Shown: positions 11,315-22,657 of the stretch, one piece after another | How the letters are laid out: each line of letters starts with the position of its first letter | Numbering within the stretch: position 1 is the stretch's first letter | NCBI GenBank assembly: GCA_037127255.1 | Contig: JBANSL010000010.1 | Coordinates: 31,016,120-31,080,119 of the forward strand | Length of the DNA stretch: 64,000 bases | Direction: 5' to 3' | Source of the DNA: Persicaria tinctoria | Taxonomy: Eukaryota > Streptophyta > Magnoliopsida > Caryophyllales > Polygonaceae | The notes under the pieces: generated by a model | What the model was told of the DNA's origin: nothing | Databases searched by the model: none | The model's input: only the letters and a program-made list of their open reading frames with translations | Position numbers and translations under genes: made by a program

Positions 11315-11800
11315 AAATAGTAGTGGTTCATGAAATAAATTCTAATGGTTCATCAAATAAAGAGTAGTGGTTCATGAAACATTTTATTTTAATATATTTA
11401 ATATCATTTAAAAAAAAATTATAAAAATGTGAAATTTTTTAGATTCATGAACCATTTCTTTATAGCTTCATGAACCACTTCTTTATAACTTGTGAACCCC
11501 GTGAATCACTACAAATAAAATGGATGAACCACTGTGAAAAAATTGTTGAACCATTCCAGAAAAAATTGCTGAACCACTGTGAAGAAAATTGCTGAACCAC
11601 TGTGAAGAAAATTGCTGAACCAATGTGAATAAAATTGCTGAACCAATGTGAACCCTATGAATCACTACAAATAAAATCGTTGAACCACTGTGAATAAAAT
11701 TGCTTAACCACTGTGAATAAAACGGTCGAACCACTGTAAATAAAATTATTGAACCAATGTGAATAAAATTGTTGAACCCATAAAGTAAAACCCATAAAAA
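11315..11800. repeat. Second minisatellite, opposite orientation of the TGGTTCA core
   Basis: A cluster of roughly 23-24 bp units based on GCTGAACCACTGTGAA followed by TAAAATT or GAAAATT, densest at about 11520-11780. Read on the minus strand each unit contains GTGGTTCAGC, so it shares the TGGTTCA core of the array at 10740-11225 but inverted. Looser TGGTTCATGAAA copies bridge the two at 11315-11460. The open frame on the minus strand is simply translated repeat. Confidence 0.75.
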
Positions 11801-12150
11801 AAGAGTAAAATAAAATGAATATATTTTCGAACCAATAAATGTTTGTTGGTACAATGGTATGACAATTGAATTGGAAGGAAAGGTCCGGTGTTGTTCAATT
11901 CCCCCCACCTTCCCACATTAATTGGCCAATTTTATTTTTAAAACAGCCGCTGGTGAGTGGGATTTAGAGGCCGCGTGTGTTTCACGCGCGGGACGGTGCG
12001 ACTTGGAGCGCGCTGGGGAACTTGGAAGCAGGTGCGCATTTTTTTGGCAGACGCTTTTTTTTATTGAAAAATTTATATTATTTTAATCAGTGTGGACCAA
12101 TCAAATTGCTTCTTTCCTTCTCATTTTTGGTGACCTTTGCACCCGAACCC
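11800..12150. other. Spacer, no gene seen
   Basis: AT-rich DNA with a short GC-rich patch around 11960-12040. No coding or RNA feature was recognised. A (TA)n run occurs at about 12155-12172. Confidence 0.4.
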
Positions 12151-12661
12151 AACCCTATATATATATATATTAGCTTTGAAAAAATCCACCCGAAAGGGTT
12201 GAGTAAACACACCCGAAAGGGTTTGAGTAAATCCCGTAAGGGTTGTCTGGCAGGTTGCCGAATTGCTTGGTGGTGCGATGGTGGGGCTTTCGAGGCTAGC
12301 AGTTTCTGAGCGGTGTTTCTTCTTATTTGTCGACGTGCGAGAGGTCGTGGACGTGATCGAGACCTGATGGCTCATTGGCAGTCCAAATCTGAGGTTTCCA
12401 CTTAGTTCCCCAGGGATCCCCTGCGTTGCCTCTACCAACTGATGGATGAGTTGTCGCACACTGCTTTGTTTCTTTCATCTTTTGCTAGTCTTTGCCTTTA
12501 TTTGCATTCTTGTAATTTGTCGGTTATGCCTTTTTGTTGGTTTATGTCTTTAGCTTAATTTGACGGTTTATCCGTCGCCGAGTTCTTCGGCCTATCGACC
12601 CCCGGGCCTGTCCGGGCGTCGAATTCTTACTTAATCAAAAAATAAATAAATAAAAAAATAC
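12150..12661 (+). mobile_element. Possible retroposon (LINE-type) 3' end with A-rich tail
   Basis: The stretch turns GC-rich and ends abruptly in an A-rich tail (ATCAAAAAATAAATAAATAA) at about 12633-12661. Just before the tail is a TTCTTCGGCC...CCGGGCCTG segment. Such a segment and tail recall the 3' untranslated ends of plant LINEs. No reverse transcriptase coding sequence is present, so this would be a short 5'-truncated copy. The left boundary is not defined. Confidence 0.35.
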
Positions 12662-13674
12662 GCAACCATGGTTAACCTCTTTAGTTTTTTTTTTTCACAT
12701 CTTCCTATCACAACTTACAACTTATTTCTTTTTTAGTTTAAAATAATTTTTACTTTTTCCACCTCTTTCTAAAAGGTTTTCTCTGCAACCATGAGAAACC
12801 TCTTTACCTCTTTTCAAATTTATTTTCACTTTTTCTTTTCATTTATATCTTTCTCTTTATTATATGTGTATCATCATATATTATTGTAAATTATTTTTAT
12901 TTATAATTTTATAAATAAATAAAAATAGCAAGTAGTTAATATAACTATATTTTATTACATCTAGATTAAAATAAAAAAAAAAGTTAAAAATATTATAACA
13001 TACGTAAATACTAATTGAACTACCTATAAATTCGGATCATAGCCTTGGAATTGGTTCCACAAGTGCTCAACCAAATCATTCTTCAAATTCATATGAGTTT
13101 CCACAAGGGCTAATTCTACTAATGTTGTTGGTTTGGGAAAAAAAAGGATTGTACACATCGGTAGGATTATGTGGGGTATAATTTGGATATTTAGGTGTTG
13201 GAGAATTGTTAAGTATTTGTAACATCACTTGAAATTGAGGATTTTTTAGAAGATTTGGATCAAAATCCATATTTGAAATGGATGGAGTATTTGGATTATT
13301 GTGATCCATGGTTAAGAAAATAAGTGCAACTACAATAGATCAAGATGGAGTATATATAGGGTAAAATTAGGCTCAAATTATAGAAAAAATAAAATTAAAC
13401 CAATGAGATATTTTATTTTAAAAAATAATGAAATATAAATATATTTTTATTTCATTTTAAATCCTATTACAACTCATAAATATAAATGAAAAATATATCA
13501 TCCAACTTTATCATAAAAAAAAAGAAAAAGAAAATTAGAAAAGGGAAGAGGTTACCTCTCTCTACCAAGGTAACCCCTTCCCACCTCTTATCTTAAGGTA
13601 AATGCCACAACCATGGGCTTACCTTTTAGCAACCTTAAGGTAAGTAAAACCCATGGTTGCTCATGCTCTAAGAG
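12661..13674 (-). mobile_element. Non-autonomous PIF/Harbinger-like element
   Basis: Inverted termini can be read as CGCAACCATGGTTAACC on the left and, reverse-complemented, GAGCATGAGCAACCATGGG on the right. Subterminal words such as AAGAGGTTACCT recur inside both ends. A TAA follows the right end, as expected for a 3-bp target site, but the left end is less clear and may be truncated. Inside is a 77-codon minus-strand ORF of a type often found in such elements (separate entry). The family call is an inference from ends and content. Confidence 0.45.
13076..13309 (-). CDS. Small Asn/Pro-rich ORF inside Harbinger-like element
   Basis: 77 codons starting MDHNNPNTPSISNMDFDPN and rich in Asn, Pro and Ser. 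It resembles the low-complexity N-terminus of plant proteins usually labelled NAM-associated or 'glutathione S-transferase T3-like'. Many of those are the Myb/trihelix-like second ORF of PIF/Harbinger transposons. The DNA-binding part is absent, so it is probably a non-functional remnant. The resemblance is weak and based on composition. Confidence 0.35.
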   Translation of the reverse strand: MDHNNPNTPSISNMDFDPNLLKNPQFQVMLQILNNSPTPKYPNYTPHNPTDVYNPFFSQTNNISRISPCGNSYEFEE

Positions 13675-13678
13675 TCTG

Positions 13679-14166
13679 GCTGTCATGGCCCATTCATGGG
13701 CCTACCGTCTCTATATATAAATGTGAATTCGATGGCAAACTACTAGCTAGTAGTCACTAGTAACACGACTCCACTTACTTTAGATGCTAGTCGTGCGACT
13801 CTTAGGCACTTATCTTATTTGAGTGAAGATGGCTAAGAACGTTTTAGGAAGACTTCATGGGGAAGCCGAGAGCTTTGATTACTTGAATTGTTTGGATAAT
13901 ACAAATAGGAGAGGTGACTTGCCTATTTATAAAGGCAAGTCATGCCTTTATAAATAGGTCAAGACATGGCTAGACCTCTCTAGATGTTTCCTAGGGCTAA
14001 TATGGCTCCTAAGTCTCTAAAATTCTCTAAGACTATCTCTACTTGGCTACAAGTCTCTACAAGTCTACACAAGATTTTGGAGAGCTCTATACATATGTGT
14101 ATATGTCCACAATGGTCTCAAAAGTTCTAGAACCTTTTGGTCGTCTCTATATCATCTCACAAGCTT
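13679..14166 (-). repeat. Possible remnant LTR of the adjacent gypsy fragment
   Basis: On the minus strand this interval follows the gypsy chromodomain coding region, where a 3' LTR is expected. It could run TGTGAGATGA...to...ATGACA with LTR-like TG/CA limits. It contains a palindrome (about 13916-13964) built from CTATTTATAAAGGCA in both orientations, so a TATA-like box occurs on each strand. Repeated CTCTACAAGTCT words occur at 14040-14065. No second LTR is in the window for comparison, so this is tentative. Confidence 0.3.
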
Positions 14167-14169
14167 ACA

Positions 14170-15370
14170 GAGGCATCATCGGGTATTCCCGGGTTCGGAA
14201 ATGCGGTCCTTTATAGCCTCCCTCGTCGAATCTCGCAACGCCCTCGTTGCAGTGCCTTCGTATTGCTCGATCTTGTCCTTGAATTGCCACAAGGACTCGG
14301 CTGGTTCCCACGACATCTTGGACTCTGATAGCCCCTTTCATCTGACTAAGTACTCGAGCCTCGGACGTCGATACTTTTGGCGCACCTCTCGGTCGAACAT
14401 GATCTCCTCAGCCTCTCGGTCGAGGATGCCTTGACGCACATAGGTGCTCTTTCGTCTCAACCTCGTGAAGGATCATCCGTGTATTTGTGACAGGGCTTGA
14501 GCATGTTCACGTGGAAGACTGGATGGCTCTTGAACTTGGGTGGCAACTCCAACTTGTAGGCGGCCTTGCCAATCCTTTTAAGAACTTCAAAAGGTTTCTC
14601 ATACCGCCGTATTAAGGCCTTGTGTAGCCATGTATGCCGCATGATGAAGTGTAGCTTTACGAGTACCTAATCGCCTACTTGATACTCCATGTCCCGACGA
14701 CGCCGATCTGTCCACTTCTTGGTGCGCTTGTTGGCTTTGTGAAAGAAGGCCTGCATAACGTCCATATCCTCATGCCATCCTTTAGAGAACTTGTATGTTG
14801 TGAGAGTTGGATCCCTATAGCCCGAGTTGATGGTGCTCGAGGTGCTCGGCTGAACCCCATCACGATCTCGAACGGACAGTTCCCGGTGAGATCATTCCTT
14901 TGGAGGTTGAATGAGAATTGGGCAGCATCAAGAAGCTTGGGCTAATCCTTATGGGATGCGCTCACATAATGCCTCAAGTATGTCTCGAGCAAGTTGTTGG
15001 CCTTTTCGTTTTGTCCGTTGGTCTGAGGAGGAAAAGTCATGCTAAAACTCAAGTCGGACCCGAGTACTTTGAACAACTCGGTCCAGAATCGTCCTGTGAA
15101 TCAAGCATCTCGATCACTGATGATTGTCTCGGGAAGCCCCCAGTACTTAACCACAAGCTTCATGAATATGCGAGCTCCTTCCTCAGCGGGGCATTCTTTC
15201 GACGCCATAATGAACTTGGCATACATGGAGAGTCGATCCATGATCACTAAGATGCTCATGTAGCCTTTGACCTTGGGTAGTCCTACGGTGAAGTCCATGC
15301 TTATGCTTTGCCAAGGTCGCTCGAACACTGGGAAGGGCTCAAGTAACCAGAGTGAGTACACACGTCCATT
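14170..15370 (-). pseudogene. Ty3/gypsy (chromovirus) integrase-chromodomain fragment, decayed
   Basis: Minus-strand frames, read from 15361 downward, give an integrase core (SMDFTVGLPKVKGY; WGLPETIISDRD). Integrase C-terminal pieces follow (PPQTNGQNEK-type region; IGKAAYKLELPP; SHPVFHVNMLKP). A chromodomain comes last (RRPRLEYLVR, KGLSESKMSWEP). Several frameshifts separate these parts, and the conserved Trp after LVR is a TGA stop (about 14340), so the copy is dead. Gag, protease, reverse transcriptase and RNase H are absent. The chromodomain places it in the chromovirus branch of plant Ty3/gypsy elements. Confidence 0.8.
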
Positions 15371-15483
15371 ATAACACGATTATAACTATATAACCAAACA
15401 GACATATATAAGTTAATAATTACTCATACACGACCGAATAATTATTTGGGCTCAAGTAACCAGAGTGAGTACACACGTCCATT
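15335..15483. repeat. 36-bp direct repeat at the gypsy fragment boundary
   Basis: An identical 36-bp sequence beginning GGGCTCAAGTAACCAGAGTG occurs at 15335-15370 and 15448-15483, separated by 77 bp of AT-rich DNA. The first copy is the last recognisable gypsy integrase sequence. The second lies in unrelated DNA. It may be filler DNA from a break repair event that truncated the element. Confidence 0.75.
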
Positions 15484-16731
15484 AATGTTGTTTTTGTTTC
15501 CCGAAAAAATATAACTATTCTATCGAATAATGTTTCAATACCGAATGAGTAAAAATTAACAAGAGACGTGGGTACACACATTCAAAACCGAAATTAATGG
15601 GGAAAAAACATTATTCGGTAGCATGTGACAAATTATTCAGTAGAATTGGTAAATTTTGATCTGAACTGGATGGAAAAAGAAAACATAACATTATTTTGTA
15701 GCGTGTGAAACATTATTTAGAAAAATTGTCAATATTTTAAAAAGAACGAAATTATGTCCCAAAAAAATAAATATATATCCATTAATTAAAAAAGAAAAGA
15801 AAAAAAGAATGGAACCCCGTTAACACTCTTCCTTCCTTCCTTCCTTCGTTCCTCCCTTTTGCTAAAAAAAAAAGGTAATTTCCTTCTCTTTTTTTTCCTT
15901 TCCTAAAAATGATACTTTGTAAGAATTTGAAGACCATATTTACATAATGAGATGGGTTAATTTGTAATTATAATATTATTTTGGTTAATATTATTTTAAA
16001 ATAAAATATAATAAACTTGTATACAATCTATATATACATATACAAAAACCGATGCATTGTTGCCTACATGGCGACGCGTGAGTGCATCTGCATACGTGGT
16101 GGCGCGTGAGTGCATCTCGCAAAGCTTTCTCCCGTCAAAAAGAAAATCTAATAAAAATAATTCGATAGTTATAATATATATAATTAAAAACGATCAAATA
16201 AATATTTTATTTTACCATTAACTCGATCATATAATTGGATAGAATCTTATAAAAGAGTACATATTATATAAGGAAAAAAATTATATCAATATAACACAAT
16301 CTATATGTGCATAAATATTTTAGTAAACTATATTAATAAATATATACTACATACAATATTTAATAAAAAAGGAATATTAAAATATTTTAAAAAATCAACT
16401 ATCTATTTAATTACATGCGATTTAATTAACGATATGTTAGGGAAAAAAACCTTTTACCTTATAAATATGAATTTTATTTATATTTCTAGAGAATACAAAT
16501 AAAAGATAATTAGATTATATATCATTTGTTGAACTAATTTTACTTATATCTATATTATTTTTTGGTGGAAAAGTGAAAACATAATTTATATTTAGATTAT
16601 TATTTTTATTTATTGGAATTTATCTAGATTATTTGTAATATTGCATTAATATATTGTCTCTGCACGGGACGGGACCTACACTAGTTGATTATATAGAGAT
16701 TGTTTGAATTTTAATATAATTGTAGTAGAAT
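15484..16731. other. AT-rich intergenic DNA, no gene seen
   Basis: Very AT-rich sequence with CTTCC microsatellite-like runs near 15830-15850 and a short duplicated word GGCGCGTGAGTGCATCT / GGCGACGCGTGAGTGCATC (about 16070-16115). No ORF with a recognisable product. It ends at the 5-bp target duplication of the copia element. Confidence 0.5.
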
Positions 16732-16736
16732 ATTTA

Positions 16737-17693
16737 TGTTGTAATGCTATGTGTTATATTTCCCTATGTCTTGCTTTCATATGTGTTACATGTAATATTG
16801 TTATGTGCTTGTAATCATGTATGAGTGTATGATGAGTATGCATATAACATATATTATATACTTAGGTATACATGGTTGCATAGTTATAATTAGACTCGAC
16901 TGAGTCGTATTGAGTCCAGAAATCGACTTGATCCTCTAACGAGTCTAATGAACACTTGTGGAGTATAACCTATGGTATATTATGTATGTATAATATGTAT
17001 GATATATGCATGGAAGAAGACTTACCCGAATATGTGGGCTATAGGTCCATTTCTGAGCCCAAAGATCTCTCCAGGCTTGAGCGAGCTTGGCGGCCCTGTC
17101 CAGTTGAGTGAAGCGTTGCGTTTTGGCCTTGGCTTCACTTGAGATCAAATGACCTAGCTATATAAGCTCGCTAGCAGCTCCTGGATCGTCAGTTCAGCTC
17201 TCTCTCTCTCTCTCTCTCTCCTCCGTCTCTCCACAAAAGCTCTCAAAGGGTTTCTAGGGTTTGTTCCTGGCTCCTCCCCGGCGATTGTGAAGACAAAGGC
17301 GTTGGCTGGTCTCGGTGATCTCCTGGTGGTGGCGCGGCTAAGCTCATGGCTTTGGTTGCCGCTTGTCTTACGTCTGGAGATCTAGGGTTTGGGAGTTTCG
17401 AAGCGATCTTTGAACTCCGGTCATCCCACACAAGGGGATCTTCTTCTCTCTGTATCTCTGAAACTCGTACATGCTAGATCTAGGGTTTATCTTTGCATTG
17501 CTTGATTGTACCCTCTGTTGAACAATTACTTAGTGGATTCGGCCGCTTCTTGAGGCCTCGAGGACGTAGGCATCTTTTGCCGAACCTCGTAAAACTCTGG
17601 TGTTGTTCTTGCATGTCTTGTTTGAGTTTCTCGTTCTTTATCTCTCGCTTCCGCATAAATCACTTTCGTTATATCGAATCTCGGTTTTCAACA
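16737..17693 (+). repeat. 5' LTR of copia element
   Basis: 957 bp, starting TGTTGTAATG and ending TTTTCAACA. It contains a TATATAAG box at about 17160, followed by a (TC)n tract at about 17200-17220. That fits a promoter and transcription start for the element. The primer-binding site begins at 17696. Confidence 0.93.
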
Positions 17694-17967
17694 AGTGGTA
17701 TCAGAGCTTGAGTGTCCCGCTCTCGATTTCCTGGCTCATTCTTGAGTTCTAGGGATATAGACTGGACGTAAGGCCTCGGACAGACCTAAAAGGCGACATC
17801 GCTGGTGCTGAACCCCCCTTACGTGACATACCATGCCTTGTTTGTTTAGATCTAGGCTTGTGTGTGTGTGTGATTCTGTGCTCTGCTCTTAGGTTCAAGG
17901 TTTTTTCTTGAATCTCTTGCGTGATTTACTGTGTTTTGTTAAGTTTTTTAAGTTCTTAACTATAAAC

Positions 17968-18969
17968 ATGGGTGAATCCTATCGTTTAAAACCCTTCAAT
18001 GACACTACTGACTTTGCTATGTGGCAGGTAAAAATGAAGACCATATTAATCAAAGAAAACTGCTATGAAGTGGTCACTGGAGAAGATGTCGAAGAAGACA
18101 AGAAGAAGGATCTAAAACGTCTTGATAAAATAGCACACAGTGAGATTATGTTGAGACTCTCAGATGAGGTGGCTAGGCAAGTTCTTACTTGCACAACTAC
18201 TGAAAAGCTCTGGAAAAGGTTGGAGGAATTATACTTGGTAAAATCACTACCAAGTAGGGTAAACCTCTTCAACAAACTTTTCAATTATAAAATGTCTACT
18301 ATTTGCACTCTTGCTGATAATCTTGATAGATTCTTGGCTATTACCCAAGATCTGGAGAGATGTGGTGACAAAGTTGATGAGACTCAATTGTGTGTTTTGT
18401 TGCTTAATTCTTTGCCTGCTCAGTTTACTACTTTTGTTGATGTTGTTCAGTATGGTACTAATAAGTGTACTAAAAAGGAGCTTATTGATTCTATCATACA
18501 GAAAAATGAAAATATGAAAGTGTTTAAAACTGTGAATGGAAATAAGACTGATCCTAAACCTGAAAACAAAGATGAGGTTCTTATGGTGAAGTCTAAGTAC
18601 AAAGGCAATAAGAAAAATAAGCAACAGGAAAATAAAGACAATAAATCTGATTATGTGTCTTCTGATAAATCCAGTGGTGAAAAACCTAATAAATCTCATC
18701 TTTTATGTACTTACTGCAATAAAACTGGTCATCTTGAGAAGCATTGTTTTAAAAAGAAAAGGGATATTAAAGCTGGTAAGAAACCTAATGTGTCTGCTGT
18801 TTGTGAATCCCATCCTTATGTTACTCATGAAGTTCTTGCATTATTAAGTGACACTGATTCTACTACTTGGATTTTGGATTCTGGGTGTACCATGCATGCT
18901 ACCTTTCATAAATCTTGGTTTTTTGATCTTAAATGTTTTGATGATGGTACTGTTATGCTGGGTGACTAG
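17968..18969 (+). pseudogene. Copia gag and protease segment
   Basis: The frame opens MGESYRLKPFNDTTDFAMW, typical of plant copia Gag. It continues to a CCHC zinc knuckle CTYCNKTGHLEKHC (18706-18747), then the protease active-site motif TWILDSGCTMHA (about 18865-18900), where Asp is catalytic. It stops at TAG 18967-18969, right after VMLGD. In related elements the protease runs on for about 60-70 more residues. Here the sequence jumps directly to pre-integrase residues in another frame, so an internal deletion has removed the protease C-terminus. Confidence 0.85.
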
Positions 18970-18975
18970 TTCAAA

Positions 18976-19903
18976 TGGTGTTAGGATTATTTCTAAAAAT
19001 AGGAAGCCTGTCATTAAATGCTTTAGAAAGAAAGGTCTTTATGAAGTGTTGGCTACTCCTGTTGTGAATTATCCTGCTTCTGCATTTACTGCTTCTGTGC
19101 ATACTATGTCTCTGCATGATACTATGTTTTGGCATAATAGATTGGGTCACATAGGCAATAAAGGGTTAGAACACCTTCATAAAACTGGCATTATCAACTC
19201 CAAATCTTGCATGATTGATCTCTGTGAAAATTGTATTCTAGGGAAGCATGCTAGAAAAGGTTTTAAGCATTCATCTTATGTTGCTGATGCACCTCTTGAA
19301 TATATTCATTCTGATTTGTGGGGACCCTCTCCTATTCCTACTGTAGGTCATAAGAGATATTTTATGTCTCTCATTGATCACTACAGTAGGAAGGTTTGGG
19401 TCTACTTTCTTAAAACTAAAGATGAGGCATTTGAAACCTTTAAAAACTGGAAAATTGGAGTTGAAAATGAAACTGGCCTGACTGTTAAATGTTTAAAAAC
19501 TGATAATGGCCTTGAGTTTTGTAATTCTTTGTTCAATGAGTACTGCAAGTCCAATGGTATTAAGAGACACTTAACCATTCCTGGAACTCCCCAACAGAAT
19601 GGTACTGCTGAGAGGATGAACAGGACTCTCCTTGAAAAAGCTAGATGCATGCTTATATCTTCTGGGTTGAAACATTGCTTGTGGGGTGAAGCTGTTGTGA
19701 CTGCTGCTTACTTGATAAATAGGACTCCTTCCTCTGTTATTGATTTTAAAACCCCTAATGAGTTATGGACTAAAAGAAAACCAAACTTAGACCACATTAA
19801 ACCTTTTGGTTGCACTGTGTTTTTTTATGTTAACCAAGGTAAGCTTAATCCTAGGTCCCAAAAATGTGTGTTATTGGGTTATCCTGAAGGGGTTAAGGGC
19901 TAA
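18976..19903 (+). pseudogene. Copia integrase segment
   Basis: Pre-integrase residues (GVRIISKNRKPVIKC) lead into the HHCC zinc-binding domain (HNRLGHIGNKG ... CENCILGKHARKG). The catalytic core follows, with DLWGPSP, LKTDNGLEF and TPQQNGTAERMNRTLLEKAR; the D, D and E of the triad are present. It ends at a stop (19901-19903) just after LLGYPEGVKG. The normal continuation resumes in a neighbouring frame, so a frameshift lies near 19900. Integrase would insert the cDNA copy, but the broken frame makes this copy unlikely to act. Confidence 0.85.
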
Positions 19904-20209
19904 GTTGGTTCTTGTCCAACCTGGTGTTTATAAAACTATTGTGAGTAGGAATGTCTTTATAAATGAGCATGAATTTCACTTTAAGAAAGCTTCTCCTATT
20001 GTTACAGATGCTAACCTGCATGTATAAGAGGATCAATTCTTTGTGCCTAAGCACAATGATGTTGATTCAGATGATGAGTTTGACAGTAGTTTCTCTCCCT
20101 TTTCTTCCTCTACTCTCTCTGCTCATGATTCATCTCTGTCTACTTCTGATGATGCAACTGTTTCTGATGATATGCAACTTGATGTTATGCAACCTCACTA
20201 ATTGGGTGG

Positions 20210-22030
20210 GGGAGCAAATAATGAACCTAATTCCTCTTCTACTTCTCCTATTTCTGTGAATGAGGATGATGTTGTTATTTCTGTGCCTGTGTCTGGTTCT
20301 GGTACCTCTAGTTCTTCAGCCACTGAAGGGCATGACTTGACTAATTGGCAGTTGACTATGGATAGGAGTCCTAGGATTGTTATATCAAATAAAAGGTTCA
20401 TTAATAACATTGTTGAGTTTGCTTGCTTAGTTTCTGATGTTGTGAAGATTTTTACTCCTGAAACTTATGAACAAGCTATGAAATGTATTCACTCTGCTAA
20501 ATGGAAACATGCTATGAATGATGAGATAGAATCTATGAGGGTGAATAAAACCTGGACTTTGGTGCCTAAACCTGTGAATGCTAGATTAATTGATTGTAAA
20601 TGGATCTACAAGCTTAAAGATGGCATTTCTAAGTCTGACCCCCTAGATATAAAGCTAGGTTGGTTGCTAAAGGTTTTACCCAAAGAGAGGGTGAGGATTA
20701 CAATGAAACATTTGCCCCTGTTGTGAAATATAAAACCTTGAGATTGTTGCTTGCCATGACTGTTGTTTATGATTTTGAATTAGAACAAATGGATGTTAAG
20801 ACAACTTTTCTTCATGGTGACTTGGATGAGAGAATTTATATGAGACATCATAAGGGCTTTATTGATTCTGTGCATCCTAATCATGCTTGCTTGTTAAATA
20901 AATCCATCTATGGTTTGAAACAGTCACCTAGACAATGGAATATTAAATTTGACAAGTGCATGAGGTTCAGTCTAGGTTTTAAAAGGAGCAAATTTGATAC
21001 ATGCTTATACTTTAAGGGGGTCAATAAGAGTCCTGTGCTTTATGTGCTTTTATATGTAGATGACATCTTGCTGATTTCTAAATCTGTTGATGCTATTCAT
21101 GATATTAAAAAGAACTTACAAAATCATTTTGACATGAAAGATTTAGGCATTGCTAAAAAGATTTTAGGCATGCCTATCATAAGAGATAGGAAGCATAAGA
21201 GATTATGGTTGCATCAGTGTGACTATGTGCATAAGGTTCTTGAAAGATTTCATATTTCTGGTGATAAGATTAACAATATTCCTTTAGGTGCTCATCTTGA
21301 TCTCACTGAAATAAAAGGAAAATTATATGTTGCTGAGTTGAATGTTATGAAATCCATTCCTTATGATGCTGCTATAGGTTCAGTGATGTACTCTATGATT
21401 TGTACTCGTCCTGATCTTGCATTTGCTATTAGCACTCTCAGTAGGTTCATGTCTGAACCAGCTGAGAAGCACTGGGTGTCTATGAAATATCTGTTAAGAT
21501 ACTTGCTTGGAACTGCTAATCTGTCTTTGTTATATGCTGAACACTCCTCCTCTTATAACTTACATGGCTTTGTGGATGCTGATTATGCTTCTAACAAGGA
21601 TACCAGGAAATCTATTACCTCCTATGTGTATACATGGGCAGGCAATTGTGTTTCCTGGAAATCCCAGCAGCAACCCATTGTTGCTCTCTCATCCACTAAA
21701 GTTGAGTACATAGCAGCTACAGAGGCCTGCAAGGAGGCCATCTGGCTGCAAGGTATCCTTAAGGAGATTGAGAGGAAGCACTATACCTCTGTCTTACACA
21801 TTGACAGTCAAAGTGCACTCTATCTCTGTAGGGACCTCATGTACCATGAGCGTACTAAGCATATTGATGTTAGATACCATTTTATTCGTGAGAAAGTGGA
21901 AGATAATGTCATACATGTTAAGAAAATTGATGGAAAGTATAATCCTGCAAATTTTGGCACTAAATTTGTTCCTTATGAAAAATTTGTGTTCTGCAGGAAC
22001 TTCCTCCATTTGGAGGATTTCCATGGGTGA
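20210..22030 (+). pseudogene. Copia reverse transcriptase and RNase H segment
   Basis: The linker and start of RT (about 20202-20650) are in one frame. The rest, from MVAKGFTQREGEDYNETFAP to the end, is in another, so a frameshift lies near 20650. Visible RT motifs are EQMDVKTTFLHGDL, KSIYGLKQSPRQW and the catalytic box YVDDILLISK (about 21052-21081). RNase H shows GFVDADYASN, SSTKVEYIAATEAC and HIDVRYHFIREK. Glu in KVEYIAA is in place. It stops at TGA 22028-22030, about 100 bp before the 3' LTR. Confidence 0.88.
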
Positions 22031-22127
22031 TCCTTGCATGACTGGGCTGATGACGGACTGGCCTTGAATCCACTTTGTTTAGGTTATAGTCTGCCTAGAG
22101 CAAGACTTAGAAAAATAGAGGGTGATT

Positions 22128-22608
22128 TGTTGTAATGCTATGTGTTATATTTCCCTATGTCTTACTTTCATATGTGTTACATGTAATATTGTTATGTGCT
22201 TGTAATCATGTATGAGTGTATGATGAGTATGCATATAACATATATTATATACTTAGGTATACATGGATGCACAGTTATAATTAGACTCGACTGAGTCGTA
22301 TTGAGTCGAGAAATCGACTTGATCCTCTAACGAGTCTAATGAACACTTGTGGAGTATAATGTATAACCTATGGTATATTATGTATGTATAATATGTATGA
22401 TATATGTATGGAAGAAGACTTACCCGGATATGTGGGCTATAGGCCCATTTCCGAGCCCAAAGATCTCTCCAGGCTTGAGCGAGCTTGGCGGCCCTGTCCA
22501 GTTGAGTGAAGCGCTGCGTTTTGGCCTTGGCTTCACTTGAGATCCGATGACCTAGCTATATAAGCTCGCTAGCAGCTCCTGGATCGTCAGTTCAAATCTC
22601 TCTCTCTC

Positions 22609-22657
<49 letters not shown>

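Noticed and set aside
11483..11908. 141-codon minus-strand frame with repeated FTLVQQF-like units
   Set aside because: It is the translated 23-24 bp minisatellite, not a gene.
16650..16685. Possible Helitron 3' end (CGGGACGGGACCTACACTAGT)
   Set aside because: Ends in CTAGT, but I could not find the short GC-rich hairpin expected just before it, nor a matching 5' TC end.
17243..17431. 62-codon minus-strand frame present in both copia LTRs (again at 22677-22865)
   Set aside because: Its presence in both LTRs is explained by LTR duplication. No domain, and it overlaps the LTR leader.
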